Shown here: one piece after another, positions 8,033-16,169 of the stretch
How the letters are laid out: each line of letters begins with the position of its first letter
Position numbering within the stretch: the stretch's first letter is position 1
Assembly (NCBI GenBank): GCA_049889095.1
Contig: JBLJFK010000009.1
Direction: 5' to 3' (one strand)
Length of the DNA: 64,000 nucleotides
DNA from: Ewingella sp049889095
Lineage (GTDB): Bacteria > Pseudomonadota > Gammaproteobacteria > Enterobacterales > Enterobacteriaceae
Notes under the pieces: generated by a model
Seen by the model: only the letters and a program-made list of their open reading frames with translations
Databases searched by the model: none
What the model was told of the DNA's origin: nothing
Translations under genes and position numbers: made by a program

Positions 8033-8373
8033 AGTATATCAGTACAAAACGCGATGATGTAAGGCTTTGTTTTAAATTTTTTAAGTTCGCGACAGTATGA
8101 GTTCCAATAGTTTGTATATCGCGAAGAAAGTAAAGCAACGCATCAAAGAGTATATATCGCGACGGGGAGATGTACGAGATTGAACTAATCTGGCCTGACT
8201 TGACTTTGTGTCTATATAAAGCTATCAGGTAGTTTTAAACCGGTAAAATAGGGGGTTTTAGTTAGTTTAGTACCCGATATTATCTGTAAAAACTTGTGCA
8301 TTTAAAGTAGTACCAAATAGCAGTACGAAGTTACGAAGTATATTAATGTCAAATCTGAAGTTAGCAGTACCTT

Positions 8374-8404
8374 AAAAGCCCTGACGAGTACCGTCAGGGC
8401 TTTT
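8374..8404. terminator. Strong bidirectional hairpin terminator downstream of malQ
   Basis: Perfect 13-bp stem AAAAGCCCTGACG / CGTCAGGGCTTTT with loop AGTAC. It can end malQP transcripts (minus strand, 57 bp past the malQ stop) and the possible plus-strand transcript of the repeat locus. Confidence 0.85.
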
Positions 8405-8460
8405 ATCATTCTATAGCTATCTGTTCCCTGTATTTACCATTAGAACCATTCACTTGTGAT

Positions 8461-10536
8461 TCATGCTTTTCTTCTGCGATCTAAATCCCTGAGCAAAGAA
8501 TTAATGTGCGGGTCGGCAAACATGTCCTCCAGCGTTTGCGTCAGTTTACGCTGCCAGTTTGGGTATTCTGTATTGGTGCCGGGGACATTTACCGGCGTCA
8601 CCATGTCCAGCCAGTCCTCCGGTTGCAGACCAAGCAAGGCACTCGCGCTGTCAGCCAGATAGCGTTGCAAACCCTGGTTCAGGGCCGGCGTCATGGTCAT
8701 TTTATCGGCGTGATGCCCGACCTTACTTGCGACGCATCCATAGCGGTGCAATGCGTCAAGCAGAGCCTGTTTGCTGGCTTTACGCTCATCATTGAGCGCA
8801 GCCAGTACGGCTGGCTCAGAGTAAATGCCAAGAGTTTCCCCCAGAGTCAAATCCCCACCTTCCCAATAACCGCGCAGTGTCGGTAAATCGTGCGTCGTGA
8901 CGGTAGCCATCGCCTGCACTACATAGTCCTGCGGGGCACGGTAGTCACCGTTTTTCTCCCGCTCAAAATAGAGCACTTTATAGGAGTAAACACCGCTGTC
9001 ATGCAAGCTGGCGACAATCTCTTTTGGCACAGTACCGAGGTCTTCGCCAATCACCATGCACTGATGACGCTGGCTTTCCAGCGCCAGAACGCCGAGCAGA
9101 TCCCCCAACGGATAACGCACATATGCGCCCTTGCCCGCATGCTCATGCGCCGGTATCCACCACAAACGCATCAGCCCCATCACATGGTCAATGCGCAGCG
9201 CGCCGCACTCTGCCATGTTCGCCCGCAGCAAATCGATAAACGGCTGATAGGCGCGCTCTTTCATGACATGGGGATCGATGGGCGGTAGTCCCCAGTTCTG
9301 CCCCTGCGGCCCGAGAATATCCGGCGGTGCGCCGATGGTGGCCTTCAGACAATAAAGCGCAGGGTCAGACCAGGTTTCAGCGCCGCCTTCGGCCACGCCG
9401 ACCGCCAGATCACGATAAAGTCCCAGCGGCATGCCGAGTGCAACGCTGGCCTGATAGCAGTCGGAAAACTGCCTGTCCGCCAGCCACTGCAACCACAAAT
9501 AGAATTCGATTTCATCAGCATAACGTTCGCAAAATTCGGCCACATCTGGGCTATGAATATCGCGGTACGGCTCCGGCCAGACCGGCCAGCCCCAAAGACC
9601 TAAATCCAAATCACGCAGGTGGACATGCAGCGCATCGAACACGCCCTGCTGATACAGGCTATTGCCCCCAAGATGCAAAAAACGGCGAAAATCGCGCTTG
9701 CGCTGGCTGGCATCCGGAATACCACAAAATGTTTTCCACGCCAGCTTCAGCCCATCAAGCTTCAGCCTCATCACCTGTGGGTGATCCACGTATTCCACAC
9801 TTCGCACCTGATGCAGCGCATCGCGAGTATGCGGTAACTGCCACCAGTGCTGAGCCTCTTCACTTTGTGCGAACTCTTCTACCTGATTCACGTCGATATA
9901 GGTGATGTTCAACCAGCGGCGTGAGGATGGGCTGTACGGGCTGGCACTCAGCGGATTAGCCGGATACAAAGCGTGAATCGGGTTAAGACCCACATAAGCC
10001 CCGCCGCGTTTGCCGACCTCTTCCACCATTTGTTTGAGATCGCTGAAATCACCAATACCCCAGTTGTGCTCAGACCGCAGGGTATAAAGCTGCACGGTCG
10101 CACCCCACAGCTTTTCCCCTGCCAGCAATTGAGGCGGTTCATAACAGCGGCGCGGCGCAACAATGATGCGACATCCACACTGCTTTTCGCCCCAGTGCAG
10201 CGTCAGATGGTGATAGCCCACCGGCAAATCAGCGGGCAGTCTCAATGTGGTGCCTGCCGCCAGCTTCCCCTCTGACAGATCGCCATTTTCCTGCGTCAGC
10301 TGCCAGCGGAAAACGTGACCGCCCTCCGGTGCAACAACACCTGCCGTCCCTTGGTAAAACACCCGTACGAAAGGAAGCGGCAAGGCCTCTTCATGGCTGA
10401 CCTCATCGCGGCCCATCGCCGCTAACAGCGCCTGTTTAGTGTCATCGGAAACCGACTGCACTTCGTCCCGCATATTGATAAAACTGTCTAAAATACCTGC
10501 CTGCTGTGCTGCCTGTTCGAGTTGCTTACCCTCCAT
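8461..10536 (-). CDS. malQ: 4-alpha-glucanotransferase (amylomaltase)
   Basis: MalQ disproportionates maltose and maltodextrins in the cytoplasm, producing glucose and longer chains for MalP. The start chosen is the ATG at 10536 (MEGKQLEQAAQQAG, 691 aa), preceded by AGGAG and 8 bp after the malP stop; a longer reading from 10647 would run into malP. GH77 signatures are present: GGAYVGLNPIHALYP, the nucleophile Asp in LRIDHVMGLMRLWWIP, the acid/base Glu in GEDLGTVP, and the Asp in THDLPTLRGYW. Second gene of the malPQ operon. Confidence 0.96.
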   Translation of the reverse strand: MEGKQLEQAAQQAGILDSFINMRDEVQSVSDDTKQALLAAMGRDEVSHEEALPLPFVRVFYQGTAGVVAPEGGHVFRWQLTQENGDLSEGKLAAGTTLRLPADLPVGYHHLTLHWGEKQCGCRIIVAPRRCYEPPQLLAGEKLWGATVQLYTLRSEHNWGIGDFSDLKQMVEEVGKRGGAYVGLNPIHALYPANPLSASPYSPSSRRWLNITYIDVNQVEEFAQSEEAQHWWQLPHTRDALHQVRSVEYVDHPQVMRLKLDGLKLAWKTFCGIPDASQRKRDFRRFLHLGGNSLYQQGVFDALHVHLRDLDLGLWGWPVWPEPYRDIHSPDVAEFCERYADEIEFYLWLQWLADRQFSDCYQASVALGMPLGLYRDLAVGVAEGGAETWSDPALYCLKATIGAPPDILGPQGQNWGLPPIDPHVMKERAYQPFIDLLRANMAECGALRIDHVMGLMRLWWIPAHEHAGKGAYVRYPLGDLLGVLALESQRHQCMVIGEDLGTVPKEIVASLHDSGVYSYKVLYFEREKNGDYRAPQDYVVQAMATVTTHDLPTLRGYWEGGDLTLGETLGIYSEPAVLAALNDERKASKQALLDALHRYGCVASKVGHHADKMTMTPALNQGLQRYLADSASALLGLQPEDWLDMVTPVNVPGTNTEYPNWQRKLTQTLEDMFADPHINSLLRDLDRRRKA

Positions 10537-10544
10537 GCTTGCTC

Positions 10545-12965
10545 CTAACGTTTGGCCTGCCAGATACGCTGCTGGTAATCGCTGATAGAACGATCTGCGC
10601 TGAACATCCCCACGCGGGCAGTGTTCAAAATCGTCCGGCGCGTCCATTCATCGGCATCGCGGTACAGCGCATCGACCTTTTTCTGCGCTCCGCAATACGC
10701 AGCGAAGTCGGCCAGCACCAGATACGGGTCGCCGCCCTCTTTGAAGCTGTTGAGCATCAGGTCGAAAGCGTGCGGGTCGCCGTGGCTGAAAAACCCGCTG
10801 GCCAGTTCATCCAGAATCGCTTTCAAATGCTTATCCTTTTTCACCACGCTTTGCGGTTTGTAGCCTCTCTTTTGCAGCGTTTTGGCTTCATCAACGTCGA
10901 GACCAAAGATAAAGATATTCTCTTCACCGACCTGTTCAGCAATCTCAACGTTCGCACCATCCAGCGTACCGATGGTCAACGCACCGTTCAGCGCCAGCTT
11001 CATGTTACCGGTTCCCGAAGCCTCTTTTCCGGCAGTAGAAATCTGCTCGGAAACGTCGGCCGCTGGGATCATTATTTCCGCTACGGACACGCTGTAATCG
11101 GGGATAAATACCACTTTCAGACGATCGCCGACGATCGGATCGTTATTGATCTTATCCGCCACCTGATTGATCGCATAAATGATGTTTTTCGCGAGGTAGT
11201 AACCCGGCGCGGCTTTGGCCCCGAACAAGAACACGCGCGGCACAATGTCCAATGTAGGGTTATCGCGAATTTGCCGGTACAGTGACAAAATATGCAGCAG
11301 GTTGAGGTGCTGGCGTTTGTATTCGTGCAGACGTTTGATCTGCACGTCGAAAATAGCGTCAGGGTTGAGCTTAATCCCCATGCGATGCCAAACAAACTCC
11401 GCCAGCCTGACTTTATTTTCATGTTTTATTTTGCGGAAACGTTTGCAGAATTTTTTGTCTTTGACGCCGCTTTCCAGCCCTTTTAGCAGGTCGAGATCGG
11501 TTACCCAGCTGTCAGTGTGCAGGCGCTCATCAATCAGTGCAGACAATGCCGGGTTACACTGCTTCAACCAGCGACGCGGTGTAATGCCGTTAGTGACGTT
11601 GTGGAACTTTTCTGGCCAAAGCTGATAATACTCGGGGAACAGGTCTTTCACGACTAAGTCAGAATGCAGTGCCGCGACGCCGTTCACCGCAAAACCCGCC
11701 ACCACGCACAGATTAGCCATGCGTACCTGTTTGTCGTGATGCACCGCGAGTTTGGCCCAAACTGCTTCATCACCCGGCCACGCTTTGCTGACCTGCTTTT
11801 TAAAGTTGGCGTTGATCTGTTTGATTATCTGGAAGTGGCGCGGCAGCAGGCTGCGCACCAGACGTTCGTCCCAGGTTTCCAGCGCTTCCGGCATCAGCGT
11901 GTGGTTAGTGTAGGCAAATGTGCGGCTGGTAATGTGCCACGCATCGTCCCAGCTCATCTGATGTTCATCGATCAACACGCGCAGCATTTCAGGTATGGCG
12001 ATAGTCGGATGGGTATCGTTAAGCTGAATAACTTCGTAGTCCGGTAGTTCAGCAATTTTCCGCCCGAGAAAGTGGTGGCGTCGCAATATGTCAGCCACCG
12101 AACAGGCGCACTGGAAATATTGCTGCATCAGGCGCAGACGCTTACCTGCCTGATGGTTGTCATTGGGATAGAGCACTTTGGTGAGTTTGGCGGCGTCCAC
12201 GCCCCGTTGCTCGGCTTTAAGAAATTCGCCGTCGTTAAATTTTTTGAGATCAAACGGATGCGGATGAGTAGCTTCCCACAGGCGCAAAGGCTGGGTAATG
12301 CCGTTGCGGTAACCCAGCACAGGCAGATCCCAGGCTTCGCCGCGCAGGGTGAATTCCGGCTCCCAACGCAGTGAGCCATTGTCGTTCTTCACCACTTTCC
12401 CACCGATCCCGACACTCACTGCCAGCGAACTGTTGTGGCGGAACCACGGATATTCACTACGATGCCAGTCGTCCGGTGACTCTTTCTGGTGCCCATCAAC
12501 AAAGCGTTGGCGGAACAGACCATACTGATAATTCAAACCGTAGCCAATTCCCGGCTGACCGACCGACGCCATCGCGTCAAGGTAACAAGCAGCCAGACGG
12601 CCCAAGCCACCGTTACCCAGCGCCGGATCAACTTCCTCTTCCAGCAGGTCGCTCAGGTTAATTTCAAAGGGCTCAAGCGCCTTGGCCACCGTGTCGTACC
12701 AGCCAAGATTAATCAGATTGTTACCGGTGAGACGTCCAACCAGAAACTCCATTGAGATGTAGTTCACATGCCGCAGGTTTTTTTGCCGCTTTTTGCTGGC
12801 AGGAACGCTGTCATCTTGTGGGGGAAGCTGTTCAGCTACGGCGGCGCTTACGGCATGCCACCACTGATGCAGCGTCATGTCTCTGGCTGAAGTCAGTCCG
12901 AAGGCTTGCCACTGACGGGTCAGTGCTGCTAAAAAAACATCCTGCTTAAGAGTGGGCTTGGTCAT
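10545..12965 (-). CDS. malP: Maltodextrin phosphorylase
   Basis: Phosphorolyses maltodextrins to glucose-1-phosphate. The 806-residue GH-independent GT35 phosphorylase has the family start region (SMEFLVGRLTGNNLINLGWY), the glycine-rich EEVDPALGNGGLGRLAACYLDAMAS loop and the PLP-binding ASGTGNMKLALNGALTIGTLDGANVE segment with its Lys. It heads the malPQ operon and differs from the second phosphorylase in this window (glgP) in lacking the longer N-terminus. The 170 bp upstream did not show a clear MalT box by eye. Confidence 0.95.
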   Translation of the reverse strand: MTKPTLKQDVFLAALTRQWQAFGLTSARDMTLHQWWHAVSAAVAEQLPPQDDSVPASKKRQKNLRHVNYISMEFLVGRLTGNNLINLGWYDTVAKALEPFEINLSDLLEEEVDPALGNGGLGRLAACYLDAMASVGQPGIGYGLNYQYGLFRQRFVDGHQKESPDDWHRSEYPWFRHNSSLAVSVGIGGKVVKNDNGSLRWEPEFTLRGEAWDLPVLGYRNGITQPLRLWEATHPHPFDLKKFNDGEFLKAEQRGVDAAKLTKVLYPNDNHQAGKRLRLMQQYFQCACSVADILRRHHFLGRKIAELPDYEVIQLNDTHPTIAIPEMLRVLIDEHQMSWDDAWHITSRTFAYTNHTLMPEALETWDERLVRSLLPRHFQIIKQINANFKKQVSKAWPGDEAVWAKLAVHHDKQVRMANLCVVAGFAVNGVAALHSDLVVKDLFPEYYQLWPEKFHNVTNGITPRRWLKQCNPALSALIDERLHTDSWVTDLDLLKGLESGVKDKKFCKRFRKIKHENKVRLAEFVWHRMGIKLNPDAIFDVQIKRLHEYKRQHLNLLHILSLYRQIRDNPTLDIVPRVFLFGAKAAPGYYLAKNIIYAINQVADKINNDPIVGDRLKVVFIPDYSVSVAEIMIPAADVSEQISTAGKEASGTGNMKLALNGALTIGTLDGANVEIAEQVGEENIFIFGLDVDEAKTLQKRGYKPQSVVKKDKHLKAILDELASGFFSHGDPHAFDLMLNSFKEGGDPYLVLADFAAYCGAQKKVDALYRDADEWTRRTILNTARVGMFSADRSISDYQQRIWQAKR

Positions 12966-13069
12966 AAGGCAGCTCTTTCCTTTTGGTTCATTCCGGGAGA
13001 AGAAGTCTGTTCAGCATAAATGCGAAATGCGTGATCTGTGATCACTTATAGGTATAACGCCTATAACGC

Positions 13070-13101
13070 AAAAAAGCTCACCACGTTGACATGATGAGCT
13101 C
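13070..13101 (-). terminator. Intrinsic terminator of the ula operon
   Basis: On the minus strand GAGCTCATCA, 8-nt loop, TGGTGAGCT then a T run: a 9-10 bp stem with one G-T pair, 35 bp past the ulaF stop. Confidence 0.8.
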
Positions 13102-13135
13102 AGGAATTTGTCGATAAATATTAATGGTGTCGGGT

Positions 13136-13825
13136 CTACTTTTGCCCGTAATAGGCATCTGGTCCATGCTTGCGGGTAAAATGCTTGTTGAGCAAATAAC
13201 CGCCCATGGGTGACATCTGGCGGTTCAGCGTACCGGTGATCCACGCCATTTTTGCCACCACTTCCAGTACGACCGCGTTATGCACCGCCTGTTCCGGTGA
13301 TTCCCCCCAGCAGAATGGGCCGTGCTGAGAAACCAAAATGCCTGGCATATGAAGCGGCTCGGTTTCGCCCAGCGTTTCGGCGATAACTTTACCGGTTTCC
13401 ATTTCATACTGACCGGCCACTTCTTCACGGCTTAACGGACGCGTGCAGGGAATGGCCCCTGCGAAGTAATCCGCATGGGTTGTACCCAGCGCCGGAATGG
13501 GCACACCTGCCTGTGCCCATGAAGTCGCGTAGGTCGAATGGGTATGCACGATCCCGCCCAGCTCGGGGAATTGCGCATAAAGTTCAAGATGGGTTGCCGT
13601 GTCGGACGAAGGTTTGAAATGCCCCTCCAACACCTCCCCCAGTGCGTTAACCACCACCATGTCATCAGGAGTCATTACGTCATATTCAACACCGCTGGGT
13701 TTGATCACCACCAAACCGGTTTTACGATCGATGCTGCTCACGTTACCCCAGGTGAAGGTCACTAATCCGCGTGCAGGAAGCGCCATGTTGGCGTCGAATA
13801 CACGCTGTTTGAGTTGTTCTAGCAT
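13136..13825 (-). CDS. ulaF: L-ribulose-5-phosphate 4-epimerase
   Basis: Last enzyme of anaerobic L-ascorbate breakdown, converting L-ribulose-5-P to D-xylulose-5-P for the pentose phosphate pathway. The start is taken at 13825 (MLEQLKQRVFDANMALPARGL, 229 aa), overlapping the end of ulaE by 7 bp. Class II aldolase-fold features are clear: WGNVSSID near residue 27, GVVHTHS-type zinc ligands in GGIVHTHSTYATSWAQAG, and TTHADYFAGAIPCTR. It could equally be called AraD or SgbE by sequence alone; the ula context decides the name. Confidence 0.93.
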   Translation of the reverse strand: MLEQLKQRVFDANMALPARGLVTFTWGNVSSIDRKTGLVVIKPSGVEYDVMTPDDMVVVNALGEVLEGHFKPSSDTATHLELYAQFPELGGIVHTHSTYATSWAQAGVPIPALGTTHADYFAGAIPCTRPLSREEVAGQYEMETGKVIAETLGETEPLHMPGILVSQHGPFCWGESPEQAVHNAVVLEVVAKMAWITGTLNRQMSPMGGYLLNKHFTRKHGPDAYYGQK

Positions 13826-14682
13826 AAGGCTTCCTCCATGTTCAGCCCCGCTTTCTGCATCTTGTCGATCACCCAGGCGCGGGCTTCGCGTACTTCTTTC
13901 AGCGGATCGGCGGCGGTTTCGCTCCACATTTCAATCAGGTAAGGCCCGCAGTATCCACTGTTAAGTAACGTGCTGAAACAACGCTCAAATTCCACCACGC
14001 CGCTGCCAAAAGGTACATTCTTGAACACGCCTGGCTGGGTATCTTTAATGTGTACGGCGACAATATGCCCTGCGCCGCTGGCCAGTTCCATCTGCACGTC
14101 ATTGTCCCAGGCAGACAGATTGCCAATATCAGGATAAAGCTGGAACCACGGATTATTCAGGTAATGGGCATAACCCAATGCCTTGCTGATGGAGTTCATC
14201 AGCGGATAATCCATGATCTCCATCGCCAGTGTCACCTGCGCACGGCTGGCCATCTCGACGGACTCTTGCAGGCCGTCACGAAAACGTTCGCGAGTATGGT
14301 GGTTGGCATCCTGATAATAGACGTCGTAGCCCGCCAGTTGAATAACCCGGATACCGAGGTCCTGCGCCAGCACGATGGCTTTACGCATGATTTCCAACCC
14401 CTGCGTGCGGGTTTTGTCATCTTCCGAGCCCAGTGGAAAACGCCGATGCGCGCTCAGGCACATCGATGGAATGCGCATCCCGGTTCGGGCGACGGCATCA
14501 ACCACCGCCATCCGCTGTTCGCGACTCCAGTCAAGCCGCGCCAGCCGGTGGTCGCTTTCATCAACCGACATTTCGACGAAATCAAAACCCAGCTCTTTCG
14601 CTAGGCTCAGGCGTTCAAACCAGTCTTCACCCGCAGGTAATGCCTTTTCATAGATACCGAGTGGCACGGCTTTATGCATCAT
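13819..14682 (-). CDS. ulaE: L-xylulose-5-phosphate 3-epimerase
   Basis: Epimerises L-xylulose-5-P (called L-ribulose-5-P 3-epimerase in reverse) in the ascorbate pathway. TIM-barrel protein of the xylose-isomerase-like family, nearly colinear with E. coli UlaE: VPLGIYEKALPAG at the N-terminus, MSVDESDHRLARLDWSREQR, then AMEIMDYPLMNSISKALGYA and IGNLSAWDNDVQMEL. The start is 14682 (MMHKAVPLG, 287 aa) behind AAGGA; the next ATG, 3 bp on, is equally possible. Earlier starts would lie inside ulaD. Confidence 0.93.
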   Translation of the reverse strand: MMHKAVPLGIYEKALPAGEDWFERLSLAKELGFDFVEMSVDESDHRLARLDWSREQRMAVVDAVARTGMRIPSMCLSAHRRFPLGSEDDKTRTQGLEIMRKAIVLAQDLGIRVIQLAGYDVYYQDANHHTRERFRDGLQESVEMASRAQVTLAMEIMDYPLMNSISKALGYAHYLNNPWFQLYPDIGNLSAWDNDVQMELASGAGHIVAVHIKDTQPGVFKNVPFGSGVVEFERCFSTLLNSGYCGPYLIEMWSETAADPLKEVREARAWVIDKMQKAGLNMEEALC

Positions 14683-14692
14683 TGCGCGTTCC

Positions 14693-15349
14693 TTAGCCCC
14701 AGAGTTGGCTGATTGATTTTTTGAACTGACGGGCTGCATCGACCGGATCTTTGGCATCGCGGATGCTGCGACCGGCGATAAAGACATGGATCGGAATGCC
14801 TTTAAACAGTGGCAAATCGTCCAGCGCCAGCCCGCCGGTCACGGTCACTTTGAAGCCCATGTCGGACAAACGTTTGATGGCGGTGATATCGGCATCGCTC
14901 CAGGCTACGCCCGCCGCCTGTGCGTCGCGACTGCGGTGGTAAACCACCTGTTGAATACCGGCATCGCGCCACTCTTGAGCCTGTTCCCAGGTCCAGTAAC
15001 CGGTGAGTTCAATCTGTACATCGCCGTTGAATTCTTTCGCGACTTCCAACGCGCCTTTGGTGGTATTGATGTCAGCGCAGCAAATGACGGTTACCCAGTC
15101 AGCATTGGCTTCAAAGCACATACGCGACAGAATCTTGCCAGCATCGGCGATTTTGGCATCAGCCAGCACGATTTTTTCCGGGTACAGCGCTTTGAGGTCA
15201 CGTACTGCACGCACCCCTTCAGCAACGCACAAGATGGTACCGACTTCGATAATGTCGACTTCGTTGGCGATCAGACGCGTGGTTTTATAGGCATCATCCA
15301 TCGACTGGTTATCCAGTGCGACCTGCAACATCGGTAATGAGTGAGACAT
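14693..15349 (-). CDS. ulaD: 3-keto-L-gulonate-6-phosphate decarboxylase
   Basis: Decarboxylates 3-keto-L-gulonate-6-P to L-xylulose-5-P. Member of the orotidine-monophosphate-decarboxylase suprafamily with the catalytic DxKxxD pattern in VLADAKIADAGKI (about residues 59-71) and the phosphate-binding VTVTGGLALDDLPLFKGI region. The start is the ATG at 15349 (MSHSLPMLQVALDN, 218 aa), behind AAGGA. Sits 16 bp after ulaC and 10 bp before ulaE. Confidence 0.94.
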   Translation of the reverse strand: MSHSLPMLQVALDNQSMDDAYKTTRLIANEVDIIEVGTILCVAEGVRAVRDLKALYPEKIVLADAKIADAGKILSRMCFEANADWVTVICCADINTTKGALEVAKEFNGDVQIELTGYWTWEQAQEWRDAGIQQVVYHRSRDAQAAGVAWSDADITAIKRLSDMGFKVTVTGGLALDDLPLFKGIPIHVFIAGRSIRDAKDPVDAARQFKKSISQLWG

Positions 15350-15365
15350 AGTGTATTCCTTATGG

Positions 15366-15836
15366 TTAATGAGCAGCGGCCGCGGAAGTCTGATCAATCA
15401 AATCCAGCACCTGTTGAGGCGTGGTACAGGCACGCAGCCGGTCAAAGTTCTCTTCGTCTTCAAACAGATTCACCACCTGCATAATGCCGACTTCCTGATG
15501 AGCGTTAGCATCAACCGCCGCGAGGGTGATCAAGATATCCACCGGGTCGTTATCTTCATGGTTGAAGACCAGCGGTTTTTTCAGGGTCACCAACGCAAAA
15601 CCTGTTTTCAGTACTCCTTCCTCCGGGCGGCCATGCGGCATCGCCAGGCCGGGCGCAATAACAAAATAGGGACCAAAACGCTCGACGCCGTCCAGAATCG
15701 CCTGGTAGTAGCGTGATTCCACCACCCCTGCATCCACCAGTAAATCGACGCCTATTTTCACCGCATCCTGCCAGTTTTCAGCTTCAACATTCAGGCGGAT
15801 CGACTGATTTTCAGCCAAAGAGTCACGCAGTTTCAT
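15366..15836 (-). CDS. ulaC: Ascorbate-specific PTS EIIA component
   Basis: EIIA of the L-ascorbate phosphotransferase system; takes phosphate from HPr and passes it to UlaB. The 156-residue product belongs to the mannitol/fructose EIIA type, with the phospho-accepting His in VIAPGLAMPHGRPEEGV (about residue 68). Starts MKLRDSLAENQSIRLNVEAE. It lies in the conserved order ulaA-B-C-D-E-F, 10 bp after ulaB. Confidence 0.94.
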   Translation of the reverse strand: MKLRDSLAENQSIRLNVEAENWQDAVKIGVDLLVDAGVVESRYYQAILDGVERFGPYFVIAPGLAMPHGRPEEGVLKTGFALVTLKKPLVFNHEDNDPVDILITLAAVDANAHQEVGIMQVVNLFEDEENFDRLRACTTPQQVLDLIDQTSAAAAH

Positions 15837-15846
15837 AGAGGGGTCC

Positions 15847-16155
15847 TTATTTCTTTAGGTCTTTTGAGAAGTGCGCGTTAATCACTTCCATCACTTTCGG
15901 ACCAAAGTCGGCGGCGGAAAGCATATTGCGCACGCCCACCACGTATTTGTTGCCGCTGACGGTGATCTCGCTCGCCACGTGAGTCGCGGCGACAATAATG
16001 TCTGCGCCGCTTAGTTCAGATTTATACTCGCCCACCGCGCAACTGTTCATGGAGTGGTCCACTCCTTCCTGGGTCAGGAACTGGCCGATCTTCATCTTCA
16101 TGATCATCGAACTGCCTTGCCCGCAACCGCATACCGCCAGAATTCGTACTGTCAT
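15847..16155 (-). CDS. ulaB: Ascorbate-specific PTS EIIB component
   Basis: Cytoplasmic EIIB that receives phosphate from UlaC on an N-terminal cysteine and phosphorylates ascorbate as it crosses UlaA. 102 residues, beginning MTVRILAVCGCGQGSSMIMK, with the P-loop-like CGCGQGSS at residues 9-16; Cys9 is the expected phospho-acceptor. ATG preceded by GAGGTTCCC. Fourteen bp after ulaA. Confidence 0.94.
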   Translation of the reverse strand: MTVRILAVCGCGQGSSMIMKMKIGQFLTQEGVDHSMNSCAVGEYKSELSGADIIVAATHVASEITVSGNKYVVGVRNMLSAADFGPKVMEVINAHFSKDLKK

Positions 16156-16169
16156 GGGAACCTCGTTGA

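Larger units (their letters stand above)
7826..8404 (+). ncRNA. Candidate non-coding transcript spanning the hexamer array
   Basis: Between the promoter-like sequence at 7792-7819 and the terminator at 8374-8404 lie about 580 AT-rich bases with no plausible gene on the plus strand: all three frames through the array either contain stops or lack a start codon. The composition is not random: fifteen exact GAAGTA units, seven copies of AGTAC (7820, 8041, 8269, 8309, 8322, 8366, 8387), and two copies of TATATCGCGA (8115, 8153). I do not recognise it as any known RNA. Transcription is inferred, and the terminator may belong to malQ instead. Confidence 0.35.

Noticed and set aside
7902..8138. A minus-strand frame coding mostly leucine across the hexamer array
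   Set aside because: It is the trivial translation of TACTTC repeats, has no ribosome-binding site and no conserved flanks.
8321..8342. loxP-like TACGAAGTTA sequence
   Set aside because: Only one arm-like decamer; no 8-bp spacer and no opposing arm.
10506..11285. 259-codon plus-strand frame antisense to malP
   Set aside because: Shadow of malP codon structure; no domain features.
12966..13069. MalT boxes upstream of malP
   Set aside because: Only poor matches such as GGAATGA were found by eye; not reported as features.
13013..13070. CRP-like GTGATC/GATCAC palindrome upstream of malP
   Set aside because: The half-site spacing is seven bases instead of six, and the position relative to a promoter is unclear.
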